DNA from: Romboutsia_E sp900604535 | GTDB lineage: Bacteria; Bacillota; Clostridia; Peptostreptococcales; Peptostreptococcaceae | Direction: 5' to 3' | DNA: 64,000 bases | Assembly (NCBI RefSeq): GCF_900604535.1 | Contig: NZ_UWOT01000004.1 | Coordinates: 222,362-286,361, forward strand | Shown: positions 7,654 through 17,107 of the stretch, piece after piece | Numbering within the stretch: position 1 is the stretch's first letter | Layout of the letters: each line of letters starts with the position of its first letter | Notes under the pieces: model-generated | The model's input: only the letters and a program-made list of their open reading frames with translations | Databases searched by the model: none | Told to the model about the DNA's origin: nothing | Position numbers and translations under genes: made by a program

Positions 7654-9891
7654 TCATTTATTTACTGAATTTCTTATTTGATTAAAGCTATCTAAACGAT
7701 TTTTAACTAATTCTTTAATTTTATTAAAATTCACATCTGTAAGTATCTCCATTGCTTCCTCAACATTATTAACTGTATATATATGAAATAATCCTTTATT
7801 AACTGCATCTGTTACTTCATCTGACAATACTATATTTCTACTATTATTTTGCGGAATTATAACACCTTGAATACCTGTTAATCCTTTTTGCTTACATGTA
7901 AAATAAAAACCTTCTATTTTTTCCGTAATTCCACCAACTACTTGAATCTCCCCTTTTTGATTTATAGAACCGGTTGCTGCAATATTTTGTTTCAAAGGTA
8001 TTCCTGATAAAGACGATAAAATCGCGTATAACTCTGCTCCTGATGCACTATCTCCATCAACACCTCCATAACTTTGTTCAAAACATATAGATGCATTCAT
8101 TGATAATGGAGATTCTTGTGCAAAGTTTTCAGATAAATATCCTGATAAAATCATTACACCTTTATCATGTATAGATCCACTCATTTTTACTTCTCTTTCT
8201 ATATTAATTACACCTTTACTTCCTACACTTGTTGTTACTGTAATCCTAGATGGTCTACCAAATGAATACTCACCTGTACTTAATACAGATAATCCATTTA
8301 TAACTCCAACTCTACTTCCTGTTGTATCAATTAATGTAAATCCATTTTCCATTGACTCATCTAACTTACATTCTATTTTATTTAATCTTTTTCTTCTTTC
8401 TTTTATAGCTCTTTTCACATCCTCTTTCTCCACAAACTCAGAATTATTTTCTTGAGAATATGCATTACCTTCTACTACAACTTCCATAATTTTATTAAAC
8501 TCAGTAGATAATTTATCTACATCTCCTGATAATCTAGTACTAAAATTTATAACTTCTTGAACTGCATCATATGTGAAATGCTTTAAATTATTTTTCTTGC
8601 ATTGAAGTGCTATAAATCTTGCTATTCCCATTTCATTATTTTCACTTTTATTCATTTCACTATCAAAATCAACAAATATTTTAAAATATTTACTAAAATC
8701 ACTATCATAATTGTATAAAACATTATATACATAATTACTACCTATTAAAATTACTTTTATATCGACTGGGATACTTTCCGGATTTATAGCGGTATTAGTA
8801 TCTATTGTTATCTTTTTAGACTGTATCGTTCTTTTCAACATATCCCATGATAAAGCATATCTAAGTAGTTGCTCTGCATATAGAACTAAGTACCCACCAT
8901 TTGCTTTGTGTACAGCTCCTGGAATTATCTTTGTAAAGTCAGTTTTTAAGTTTCCATTATAGTAATCATATTCTATTTTTCCAAATAAATTAGCTGGACT
9001 TGGATTAGTTTCTACTACTATCGGTGCAGATAATTTAGTTTTATCACTATCATTATCTACAAGTAAATTTACTCTATATTTTAAAAAATGATCTTTATCA
9101 ATCTTATCTTTTAATTCTTCTTCATCCAAGTAAAATAAAAAGATATTTTCCAATATATCCTCTCTTATATTTTTTAAATATTGTTGCACTTTTTCATAAT
9201 CTTCATACTTTTTGCTTAATTCTTCTATATGTGGATCTATTATAAATCTTCCTATTTCCTCCTCTAATTCTAAAAGTGCTTCTTTTGCTTCATCTTCTAT
9301 ATCTCTTATTTTATATACAGTTTGAATTGCCATATGTTCTAGATCTCTTTTAGTTTTATAAAACTCTTCATCTGATACTTCATCTTCATAGTCTTCTTTC
9401 AATGGTACAAATACCATACCTATTCTACTATTTTTTAATTTAAATCCTCTATCCTCGCCATATTTTTTGATTTCTTTTAAAAGAGCTTCTTTTTCTATAT
9501 CGTAACTTTCCAATAATTGATTTTTACCTAATTCATAATCCTCACTTTCAAAGGCATCTTTTAATTCATCCAATAAAGCCTCTATAAGCTTTTCTATATC
9601 TTTTTTAAATACCTTTCCTTGACCTATTTTTAATCCTATAGCTATAGGTTCTCTAGGATGTTCGAAGTTATGCACATAACACCAGTCTTTATGTTTTGTA
9701 TTTCCATTGGCATATTTATTTAATGCTTTTAATGTATATGTTGATTTCCCTGTTCCTGAATGTCCTGATACATATATGTTATAAGCTGAATTGTCTATTT
9801 TAAGCCCCACTTCCATAGCTTCTATTGCTCTTTCTTGACCTAGTATTTCATCTAATTCTTCTATTTCAGATGTGTTATTAAATTTTTGCAT
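7654..9891 (-). CDS. Lon-family ATP-dependent protease (AAA plus S16 peptidase)
   Basis: 745 residues. The N-terminal ATPase has Walker A GHSGTGKST at about residue 43, followed by a long acidic coiled-coil insertion (residues ~110-260) in place of the classical Lon N-domain, then the rest of the AAA module and a C-terminal Lon protease domain. The catalytic Ser lies in GGVDGDSASGAELYA and the catalytic Lys in GGITEKIEGF, the S16 dyad. This layout is the LonB-like/AAA_32 group common in clostridia, distinct from housekeeping LonA. An AAAGGGGG ribosome binding site lies before the ATG. It appears monocistronic. Confidence 0.9.
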   Translation of the reverse strand: MQKFNNTSEIEELDEILGQERAIEAMEVGLKIDNSAYNIYVSGHSGTGKSTYTLKALNKYANGNTKHKDWCYVHNFEHPREPIAIGLKIGQGKVFKKDIEKLIEALLDELKDAFESEDYELGKNQLLESYDIEKEALLKEIKKYGEDRGFKLKNSRIGMVFVPLKEDYEDEVSDEEFYKTKRDLEHMAIQTVYKIRDIEDEAKEALLELEEEIGRFIIDPHIEELSKKYEDYEKVQQYLKNIREDILENIFLFYLDEEELKDKIDKDHFLKYRVNLLVDNDSDKTKLSAPIVVETNPSPANLFGKIEYDYYNGNLKTDFTKIIPGAVHKANGGYLVLYAEQLLRYALSWDMLKRTIQSKKITIDTNTAINPESIPVDIKVILIGSNYVYNVLYNYDSDFSKYFKIFVDFDSEMNKSENNEMGIARFIALQCKKNNLKHFTYDAVQEVINFSTRLSGDVDKLSTEFNKIMEVVVEGNAYSQENNSEFVEKEDVKRAIKERRKRLNKIECKLDESMENGFTLIDTTGSRVGVINGLSVLSTGEYSFGRPSRITVTTSVGSKGVINIEREVKMSGSIHDKGVMILSGYLSENFAQESPLSMNASICFEQSYGGVDGDSASGAELYAILSSLSGIPLKQNIAATGSINQKGEIQVVGGITEKIEGFYFTCKQKGLTGIQGVIIPQNNSRNIVLSDEVTDAVNKGLFHIYTVNNVEEAMEILTDVNFNKIKELVKNRLDSFNQIRNSVNK

Positions 9892-9990
9892 ATTTCCCCC
9901 TTTCCCTTATATATAAATAATTTAATATTTATCACCATATCTTAGGATATTAAATTATATGTATTATACTTCTTATTTTTTCCAATATAA

Positions 9991-10027
9991 AAAAGAAGCC
10001 TTTTTATATTTTATTTAGGCTCCTTTA
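9991..10027 (-). terminator. Terminator overlapping end of queG
   Basis: GAGCC / GGCTTC-type stem followed on the minus strand by a T-run. The 5' arm lies inside the last codons of queG. Confidence 0.65.
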
Positions 10028-10913
10028 AAATTATTTCAATATTTCTTTGTATTATTTTTTTACCTCTCCAACTAAAGGCTCTATCTCCATATCTTCTTTT
10101 AAATTCTTTATTAGAAATATTATTTATTTCTTCATAATTTAAATTAGTAATTTGATTATCTATAAATTCTCTTATATTAGTTTTTTGTATATTACTATTA
10201 TGTGGACATATATCCTGGCATATATCACAACCAAATACTTTCTCATTATCTCTTAATAACATTTCCTCTTCTTCTGATAATTCTTCTTTCTTTTGAGTTA
10301 TATATGATAAACATCTTTTTGGATTTAGTTCATAATTTCCTAATATAGCATTTCCCGGACAATATTTTACACATTTATTGCATTTTATACATGTTTTAGG
10401 TAACGGCTCATCTGCATAAAACTCATAATTATTCACAATATAACCTATAAAGACATATGAACCATATTCATCTGTTATTATGTTATTATTTATACCAAAA
10501 TAACCTATCCCTGATAAATATGCCAAATATCGATCTACTAGAGGGCCATTATCAACAAAAATCTTATATTCAAAGTTATTTACTTCACCATTTAAATAAT
10601 CACATATCTCTTGTAAATATTTTTTAGCAACTATATGATAATCTTTTCCATAGCAATATTTAGATAAATTTGAACCTTCTTTTTCTCCTGTATAATATGG
10701 AAATGCACATACTATAATTGATTTTGCGTTATCCATAATAAGCTTAGGATTTATTCTCTTTTCAATTAATGGTTCCTCCATTCCTGTAAAATATCCATTT
10801 GCCAATTTATTTTTTATTACCTTTTCTAAATCATTATAGGGTCCAACCCCTGAAATTCCTACACATTTCAATCCTAATCCTTTACAAAAATCTTTTAATT
10901 TCTCTTTATTCAT
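10011..10913 (-). CDS. queG: Epoxyqueuosine reductase
   Basis: 300 residues. QueG is a cobalamin-dependent iron-sulfur enzyme that performs the last step of queuosine synthesis on tRNA. Two clustered 4Fe-4S motifs are visible: CIKCNKCVKYCPGNAI and CDICQDICPHN. Upstream are family stretches IVCAFPYY and the active-site region IFVDNGPLVDRYLAYLSGIGYFGINN. Slightly short relative to long QueG forms with C-terminal HEAT repeats, but normal for clostridia. An AAGGAAG ribosome binding site precedes the ATG. It is divergent from the rusA-like gene with only 63 bp between, so their promoters overlap. Confidence 0.92.
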   Translation of the reverse strand: MNKEKLKDFCKGLGLKCVGISGVGPYNDLEKVIKNKLANGYFTGMEEPLIEKRINPKLIMDNAKSIIVCAFPYYTGEKEGSNLSKYCYGKDYHIVAKKYLQEICDYLNGEVNNFEYKIFVDNGPLVDRYLAYLSGIGYFGINNNIITDEYGSYVFIGYIVNNYEFYADEPLPKTCIKCNKCVKYCPGNAILGNYELNPKRCLSYITQKKEELSEEEEMLLRDNEKVFGCDICQDICPHNSNIQKTNIREFIDNQITNLNYEEINNISNKEFKRRYGDRAFSWRGKKIIQRNIEIILKEPK

Positions 10914-10976
10914 AAAATCTTCCTTTCATTAATTTATATTTACATTTATAATTACTAATCGTAAGGATGTGATATT

Positions 10977-11381
10977 TTGATTAAATTAACAATACCAGGT
11001 AGACCAATAAGTAAATCAAATTTTAAACTTCATAACATACATGGTCAAGCATGGATGCCTTCAACAGGTAAACACTCAAAGTATTTAGCATATGAAAATA
11101 TGATTGCAGGATATATAAACCAGCAATACCTTGGCGAAACTATTGAAGAAGATTTGATATTAGTTTTAAAACTTTATTTCCCTAATAAAAAAATGGGAGA
11201 TTTACACAATTACCCAAAAAGTATATGTGATGGTATAGAAAAAAGCGGAATAATAAAAAATGATAAGCAGTTAAAACCTGTACTATTATTCGATTTCATC
11301 GATAAAGAAAATCCTAGAGTTGAAATCGAACTTTATCCAGTCGCTGAATACGATGTTTCTTATACTATTTCCAAAAAGTAA
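10977..11381 (+). CDS. RusA-like Holliday junction endonuclease
   Basis: 134 residues, about the size of RusA. It opens IKLTIPGRPISKSN, the family's PG-P-SK signature, and carries the acidic catalytic region MGDLHNYPKSICDGIEKSG then IKNDKQL, comparable to the D-N-K-D-D pattern of RusA nucleases. Such proteins resolve four-way DNA junctions. RusA is usually phage-borne, yet no phage genes surround this one. The start is probably TTG at 10977, with AAGGATG upstream. One of few plus-strand genes here. Confidence 0.78.
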   Translation: MIKLTIPGRPISKSNFKLHNIHGQAWMPSTGKHSKYLAYENMIAGYINQQYLGETIEEDLILVLKLYFPNKKMGDLHNYPKSICDGIEKSGIIKNDKQLKPVLLFDFIDKENPRVEIELYPVAEYDVSYTISKK

Positions 11382-11389
11382 TAATAATT

Positions 11390-11439
11390 AGGAAGTATAT
11401 CAAGTTAGATTCTAATAAATCACTCTTTATATACTTCCT
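11390..11439. terminator. Bidirectional terminator between rusA-like gene and nfo
   Basis: 11-bp arms AGGAAGTATAT / ATATACTTCCT separated by 28 bases, with T-rich sequence after the plus-strand arm. It lies between two convergent stop codons. Confidence 0.65.
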
Positions 11440-11445
11440 ATTTTA

Positions 11446-12279
11446 TTAACTATTTACTATTTCTCTTACCATTTTTATTTCTCTTTTATGTCCTTCTTCA
11501 TCAAAAGGAGTTTCTAAGAAAAATGGTAAATCTTTTAATTTTGGATGTGTCATTATATTAACTATAGCTTCTAACCCAATCTTACCTTCTCCCAATGGAG
11601 CATGTCTATCTTTTTTATCTCCAAATGGCATCAAACTATCATTTAAATGAATAGCTTTTAGTTTATCTAATCCTATTATTCTATCAAATTCATCTAATAC
11701 ATCCTCTAAGCTATTTACTATATCATACCCTGCAGAAAATATATGGCATGTATCTAAGCATATTCCTAGTCTTTCATTATGCTCCACACCATCTATAATT
11801 TTTTTTAATTGTTCAAATTTAAATCCTATTTCAGTCCCTTTACCAGACATAGTCTCTAAAAGAATAGTTAATGTTTCATTTCCTGTTATAGCTTCATTTA
11901 ATCCTTTTATTATCCTATCTATACCAAAGTCTATGCCTCCACCTACATGACTGCCTGGATGAAAACACATATACTCTATACCTAAATAGTTCATTCTTTC
12001 TATATCTTCTTTTATAACTCTTCTTGCAAATTCATATACATCATCTTTTGCTCCGCCTAAATTCATAGTATATGGAGCATGAGCTAATAATGGTCCAAAA
12101 TTATTTTCTTCTCTTATCTTTTGGAATTTAGCTATATCTTTCTCATCAAAAGCTTTTGCATTACCTCCTCTTGGATTTCTAGTAAAAAATTGAAATGTAT
12201 TTGCATCCATATTAACAGCAGATTCTGCTGCTTTGGCAAACCCCTTCGATATTGAAATATGTGGTCCTATTACAAACAT
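11446..12279 (-). CDS. nfo: Endonuclease IV (AP endonuclease)
   Basis: 277 residues, a TIM-barrel zinc enzyme that cuts 5' of abasic sites. Metal-ligand motifs are present: GPHISISKGF, NTFQFFTRNPRG, CFHPGSHVGGG, LLETMSGKGTE, ICLDTCHIFSAGYD, HLNDSLMPFGDKKDRHAPLGEG and FFLETP. AAGGAGGAG precedes the ATG. With nth 4 kb away, two base-excision genes sit in this region, but not in one operon. Confidence 0.96.
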   Translation of the reverse strand: MFVIGPHISISKGFAKAAESAVNMDANTFQFFTRNPRGGNAKAFDEKDIAKFQKIREENNFGPLLAHAPYTMNLGGAKDDVYEFARRVIKEDIERMNYLGIEYMCFHPGSHVGGGIDFGIDRIIKGLNEAITGNETLTILLETMSGKGTEIGFKFEQLKKIIDGVEHNERLGICLDTCHIFSAGYDIVNSLEDVLDEFDRIIGLDKLKAIHLNDSLMPFGDKKDRHAPLGEGKIGLEAIVNIMTHPKLKDLPFFLETPFDEEGHKREIKMVREIVNS

Positions 12280-12334
12280 GAGTCTCCTCCTTAATATTTA
12301 ATAAAGATTAATTCTATATAAATTCATTATACCC

Positions 12335-12369
12335 AAAAAAATAAGTATCAACTAATGTTGATACTTATT
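12335..12369 (-). terminator. Terminator overlapping stop codon of the ArsR-like gene
   Basis: 12-13 bp perfect arms (ATAAGTATCAAC / GTTGATACTTAT) with a TAAT loop; the minus-strand side continues into T6. The stem includes the stop codon of the regulator gene. Confidence 0.75.
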
Positions 12370-12940
12370 ATAAACTATATTCTTCTTTTTTAGCTATAGG
12401 TATACTTACTAAAGCTATATTATACTCTATTTCTGAATCATTTTCAGATTTTTTACTTACTATCTCGTCTATTTTTATTTTTATAGCATTATTTATTTCT
12501 TCGATCTCATTTTCTGTGAAACACACATTATCATAATCTATCACGTTATTAGACCCAAGTATTTCATCCTCCGCTGCTTTATAAAAAAATTCACTCATAT
12601 TTTCAAATTTAGATACACAAATATCTTTCTCTTCATTATCCCATATATTATCTAATGAAAAGTCAATAACTTTTTTGCCAACTATTATATTTTTAGCAGT
12701 TGGATAATAGTATTTTTCAACAATTCCGGACTTTATCTTTTCTTCTACTAACTCTAATATTCCAACTTTATATAGAGTTTTTATGTGATAGTTAATCTTT
12801 GCATGAGGCTCATCTAACATTTCTGACAATTGCTTGGCTGATAATGGCTCTTTCCCAAATGCTTTTAGAATGTCTATTCTACGAGGATGTGCTATTGCCT
12901 TTATACATTCTAAATCTCGTAGCACAAGTAATTCTTTCAT
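12368..12940 (-). CDS. Winged helix-turn-helix (ArsR-like) transcriptional regulator
   Basis: 190 residues. The N-terminal ~75 residues form an ArsR/HTH_20 DNA-binding domain: IKAIAHPRRIDILKAFG, then PLSAKQLSEMLDEPHAKINYHIKTL as recognition helix and VEKYYYPTAKN as wing. The remaining ~110 acidic residues show no motif and lack the Cys pairs of metal-sensing ArsR proteins. It stands alone between nfo and glsA, so its target is unknown. Start ATG at 12940 behind a G-rich site. Confidence 0.8.
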   Translation of the reverse strand: MKELLVLRDLECIKAIAHPRRIDILKAFGKEPLSAKQLSEMLDEPHAKINYHIKTLYKVGILELVEEKIKSGIVEKYYYPTAKNIIVGKKVIDFSLDNIWDNEEKDICVSKFENMSEFFYKAAEDEILGSNNVIDYDNVCFTENEIEEINNAIKIKIDEIVSKKSENDSEIEYNIALVSIPIAKKEEYSL

Positions 12941-13021
12941 TCCCCCACCCCTAAAAAAAAATTATTTTATTATATTCTAATTATATATGAAGTGTATACA
13001 ATTGTCAAAAAATTCTATATA

Positions 13022-13939
13022 TTAAAATATACTTAGTTCTAATTGTTTAGATAAGTCTTCTAGAACTTTAATTCCAGCTATACTATTCCCCTTTTTATCT
13101 AGTGATGGCCCGTAAACACCTATCCCCATTTTTTTTGGTACAGATGCCATTACTCCTCCACCTACACCTGATTTTGCAGGTATCCCAACTTTTATTGCAA
13201 ATTCTCCAGATGAATCATACATCCCACAAGTAACCATGAATGTCTTCACCATTCTAGATACACTTTCACTTAGTACACGCTCACCTGTTTCTATATCTAC
13301 ACCATAGTTAGCAAATAGAAGCCCTATTCTTGCTAAATCAACTGCATCAACCTCTATAGAGCACTGTTTGAAGTATAAATCAAGTATTTCATCAACATCT
13401 CCAGCTATTACTCCATCATTTTTTAATAAATAAGCCATTGCTCTATTTCTATCACCTGTAAGCTTCTCTGATTCATATACAGCTTTATTAATATTTAAAT
13501 TTTCATTTTTAGATATTTTTCTAAAGAATGATAACATTCTTTCTTCTTTTTCCTTTAATGAATCTCCCTTAATTAAAGATGTAGTTACTATAGCTCCTGC
13601 ATTTATCATTGGATTACAAGGTTTAGTTGTATCATCTGTTTCTAACTTCATTATTGAATTAAATGGATCTCCACTTGGCTCCATACCAACCTTAGAAAAA
13701 ACGTAAGACCAATCATTATCCATTAATGCCATAGCTAGTATTATAGTTTTTGAAACACTTTGTATTGTAAATTTAGTTTTATAATCTCCTGCACAATATA
13801 TTTTATTATTTTTATCTATTATACAAATACCTAAGTCTTCGGCATTTGATTTTCTTAATTCAGGTATATAACTTGCTACCTGTCCGTAATTTGCATACTT
13901 CTTATTTGTTTTTATAATGTGATTTAATAAATTTTCCAT
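13022..13939 (-). CDS. glsA: Glutaminase
   Basis: 305 residues, the size of bacterial GlsA. It hydrolyses glutamine to glutamate and ammonia. It is related to serine beta-lactamases, with the S-x-x-K nucleophile in FTIQSVSKTI. Other family elements: YIPELRKSNAEDLGICI, NPMINAGAIVTTSLI, DRNRAMAYLLKNDGVI and IPAKSGVGGGVMASVPKKMGIGVYGPSLD. AGGAGG lies upstream of the ATG. Flanked by unrelated genes, probably monocistronic. Confidence 0.95.
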   Translation of the reverse strand: MENLLNHIIKTNKKYANYGQVASYIPELRKSNAEDLGICIIDKNNKIYCAGDYKTKFTIQSVSKTIILAMALMDNDWSYVFSKVGMEPSGDPFNSIMKLETDDTTKPCNPMINAGAIVTTSLIKGDSLKEKEERMLSFFRKISKNENLNINKAVYESEKLTGDRNRAMAYLLKNDGVIAGDVDEILDLYFKQCSIEVDAVDLARIGLLFANYGVDIETGERVLSESVSRMVKTFMVTCGMYDSSGEFAIKVGIPAKSGVGGGVMASVPKKMGIGVYGPSLDKKGNSIAGIKVLEDLSKQLELSIF

Positions 13940-14064
13940 TAGTATATAACTTCCTCCTCTGTCTTCATTATACCGTCACTTTGTTTTTTATATACTATAT
14001 ATTATAATACAAAAAGGCATGCCTAAAAATAAATTTAATGTATTTTTAAACAGCCCTTAATTCT

Positions 14065-15723
14065 CTAATCTACGATTTTACTTCCACCTATAAATTCTCT
14101 TAATATTGATATTGAAGGTATATCTGATATATCATCTAACTCTACAAAATATTGAAGAAACTTTAATAACCTATTTGCTTCAATGTATGCACTACTATCA
14201 TCTTTTATTTCTTCTAATAAAGGCTTAGCATATTTTTTTAGCACAGCTAACTCATATAAGCAAGCTGAGTTAAATATAATATCGGCTTCTTCTTGATAAG
14301 GAAATATATTCTTTTCTTCACCACGTCTTACTGAACTCCAATTTAAAATTGTAGTTTCTGCACTATAACCCCTAAAATTATAATCTCTTACTATTCTTCT
14401 TATTAGCCTTAAATCTGTAGTAGGTATTCTATTATGATCATCTAAATTTACTTGAGTAAGAGCACTCAGATATATCTTGAATTTCTCATTATTATCTATA
14501 GATGATGTTAGCATTGGATTTAAACCATGTATACCTTCTAATATTATAGGCTGATCTTTATCTATTTTTAGCTTTTTATTAGATTTAACTTGTTTACCTA
14601 ATTTAAAATCAAATTTAGGTATGCAAACCTCTTTACCTTCTAACAAATCTTTTAAATCTTTATTAAACTGTTCTAGGTTAATAGCATAAATTGATTCAAA
14701 ATCATAATTTCCATATTCATCTAATGGTGTAAGATCTCTATCTACAAAATAATTATCAAGTGATATAGTTACTGGCTTTAGATTATTCACTCTAAGATGT
14801 ATACATAATCTATGTGCAAAACTAGTTTTCCCTGATGATGATGGCGCTGCAATTAGTACAATCCTTTTTTTCTGTAATTGAATTATATCTGCAATTTGCG
14901 ATAACTTCTTTTCATGCAGTGCTTCTACAGTTCTTATTACATCACCATATTCTTTATTTTCTATTATTTTATTTAAATTTAGAACTTTTTCAACTCCAAT
15001 AAGTTGAGACCATATCTCAGATTCATGATATATATTTGCTAACTTAGGTTGAGGTTTAAATTCCTTAGGAATATTCTTATTAGTATTACTTGGACCTAAG
15101 ATTATTACTCCATTTTTATATAATTTTAAATCAAATGTTCTTATATACCCTGTTGATGGTAACATATGTCCATAAAAATGATCTATATAATCATTGCATT
15201 TATATATTTTCACATCATTATATTCTTTGTACTTTAATAGTTCTGCTTTATCTATCATGTTATATTCTTCAAATATAGATATCGCTTTTTCTTTTGTTGT
15301 ACTTATCTTTTCTATTTTATAATTATTATCAATAATTTCTTTCATTTTATTCTTTATATTATCTATATCAACATCATTTAATCTTCTTCCTATATGAACT
15401 TCACAATATAATCCATTAGCTAATGAATGTTCTATAGTAACTCTTTTGTCCTTAAATAACTCATTACAAGCCATTATAAATATGAAGTTTAAAACCCTAG
15501 AGTATACTCTACCTCCATCTATATTCGTAGTATCTAAAAATTTTATACTACACTCTTCCTTTACAACATAATTTAACTCTTTTAACTTATTATCTATAAG
15601 TGCTAAAGTTATAATCCCATCTGATTCATTTTCTTTTGCTATATCTTCCAACTTTATTCCACTATTATCCTCAATAAAATAACTCTTAACTTTACCATTT
15701 ATATTTAAATTTAATTTCCCCAT
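14065..15723 (-). CDS. Uridine kinase-like nucleoside kinase with TGS/ThrRS-like N-terminus
   Basis: 552 residues. The first ~60 residues resemble a TGS domain, followed by a segment like the second additional domain of threonyl-tRNA synthetase (VTIEHSLANGLYCEVHIGRRL). The C-terminal ~270 residues form a P-loop kinase of the phosphoribulokinase/uridine kinase family, with Walker A AAPSSSGKTSFAHRL, ISLDNYFVDRDLTP, IILEGIHGLNPMLT and RLIRRIVRDYNFRG. This fusion is widespread in clostridia and usually annotated as nucleoside kinase; the true substrate is not settled. GAAGGGAG precedes the ATG. Confidence 0.85.
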   Translation of the reverse strand: MGKLNLNINGKVKSYFIEDNSGIKLEDIAKENESDGIITLALIDNKLKELNYVVKEECSIKFLDTTNIDGGRVYSRVLNFIFIMACNELFKDKRVTIEHSLANGLYCEVHIGRRLNDVDIDNIKNKMKEIIDNNYKIEKISTTKEKAISIFEEYNMIDKAELLKYKEYNDVKIYKCNDYIDHFYGHMLPSTGYIRTFDLKLYKNGVIILGPSNTNKNIPKEFKPQPKLANIYHESEIWSQLIGVEKVLNLNKIIENKEYGDVIRTVEALHEKKLSQIADIIQLQKKRIVLIAAPSSSGKTSFAHRLCIHLRVNNLKPVTISLDNYFVDRDLTPLDEYGNYDFESIYAINLEQFNKDLKDLLEGKEVCIPKFDFKLGKQVKSNKKLKIDKDQPIILEGIHGLNPMLTSSIDNNEKFKIYLSALTQVNLDDHNRIPTTDLRLIRRIVRDYNFRGYSAETTILNWSSVRRGEEKNIFPYQEEADIIFNSACLYELAVLKKYAKPLLEEIKDDSSAYIEANRLLKFLQYFVELDDISDIPSISILREFIGGSKIVD

Positions 15724-15753
15724 GATCTTTCTCCCTTCTTTTTTATATATAGG

Positions 15754-15779
15754 AAAAAGAGGTATTAATACCTCTTTTT
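15754..15779. terminator. Palindromic terminator before the nucleoside kinase gene
   Basis: Perfect 26-bp palindrome: AAAAAGAGGTA, TTAA centre, TACCTCTTTTT. It overlaps the reconstructed stop codon of the broken TIM-barrel gene and separates it from the downstream kinase gene. Confidence 0.7.
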
Positions 15780-16521
15780 ATACGCTTTTAAAATTCTTAG
15801 TGTATCTTCAATATCCATGTAATTCATTTCCAAAATCAAGTACTTTACATTTTTTTCTATAATTGATTTTATATGCTCCTCAGGTAAGATTCCTTTTCCT
15901 ATACCAATATGGCTGTCTTTTTTTCCATCATTATCACTCAAATGAACTATCTCTATTTTGCTTAATTTATTTATATAATCATCTCTATTTATAGAAAATG
16001 ACCTGTATCATAACAAAATATATATTCTTATTTTTAACACCATTAAATATATACTCAAAATCTTTAACATTGTCTCCAATATTTGAAAAATCACCATATT
16101 TAGAATATGTATTTTCTATTGTTATAGTAATATTTTTATCTAATTTATCATTATCAAAAAACTCTATACAATTATCTAAATATGACTCTCTACTTCTTCT
16201 TAATCTACTTGTCATTGCATATCCTAGATGTAAATTGAAGTATTTTATATTTAATATATTTATTTTTTCATTTATTTTATTGATAAATTCTATCCATGAA
16301 TGTCTTATATATTTAATATTTTCACAAGTATTAAGTTCCATAGGAAGATGAATTCCTATAGATATATCTAATTTTTCAAATTCATTCATATAACTTAATA
16401 ATTGATCACATTCTTCTAAGTTATCAATTCCAATTTCTATATGATTTATATCTTTATTATTTTTACAAATATCTAAAGCTTCATTTATATTAAATAAAAG
16501 AGCAGATATTCCAATTTTCAT
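15765..16521 (-). pseudogene. Sugar-phosphate isomerase/epimerase-like TIM-barrel gene with two frameshifts
   Basis: The intact 5' part encodes 178 residues (MKIGISALLFNINEALDICK, later SIGIHLPMEL, YFNLHLGYAM, ITIENTYSKYGDF), matching the AP-endonuclease-2-like TIM-barrel family, then stops early. Expected continuations appear in other frames: CYDTGH, then NRDDYINKLSKIEIVHLSDND and a tail ending at TAA 15765-15767. Adding one T to each of two T4 runs about 15 bases apart (near 16014 and 15997) restores one frame of about 250 residues. It sits 8 bp behind the signal peptidase gene. Either a real decaying gene or two homopolymer sequencing errors. Confidence 0.75.
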
Positions 16522-16529
16522 ATTATCAC

Positions 16530-17063
16530 CTATTTTACTGAACCAATTTCATTTAAAGGAAGTAATCTGATCATAACCTCACCTAAAATATCTTCTTCAT
16601 CAACAAGACCTACTTCTTCTGATCTAGAGTCTTTACTATTTTCTCTATTATCTCCCATTACAAATATTTTTTCATCTGGTATAGTTATATCTATATCACC
16701 TGATGTATATGCATTATGTATGTATTCTTCTTCTAGCAATTCTCCATTTAAATAAACTTGAGAATCTTTTATAACTAAATGGTCACCAGGTATAGCTATA
16801 ACTCTTTTTATTAAATCCTTTTCTTTTCCATTATCCTGTTTTAAATCAGTTTTAAAAACTATTATATCTTCTCTTTGTATATCTCCAAATTTATATGATA
16901 ATCTATTTAAAATTAAGTAATCTTTATCATTTAATGTTGGATACATAGATTCTCCACTTACAATTGTTGGCTTAACAACTTGAACAATTAAAAATGCTAA
17001 TACTAGTGAAACTGCTATAGTTTTCACCCAATCAATTATTTCTTTTTTTAATTTGTCACTCAT
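16530..17063 (-). CDS. lepB: Signal peptidase I (copy 2)
   Basis: 177 residues. One N-terminal membrane segment (WVKTIAVSLVLAFLIVQVV) is followed by the catalytic Ser in SGESMYPTL, the catalytic Lys in KRVIAIPGD, and the C-terminal signature MGDNRENSKDSR. It removes signal peptides from exported proteins at the outer membrane face. It follows a near-identical-sized paralogue by 44 bp and precedes the broken TIM-barrel gene by 8 bp, so all are probably one transcript. Confidence 0.94.
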   Translation of the reverse strand: MSDKLKKEIIDWVKTIAVSLVLAFLIVQVVKPTIVSGESMYPTLNDKDYLILNRLSYKFGDIQREDIIVFKTDLKQDNGKEKDLIKRVIAIPGDHLVIKDSQVYLNGELLEEEYIHNAYTSGDIDITIPDEKIFVMGDNRENSKDSRSEEVGLVDEEDILGEVMIRLLPLNEIGSVK

Positions 17064-17107
17064 TTTATCTCTCCTATGTCTTTTACTTAGAATGAATTTC
17101 TATTATT

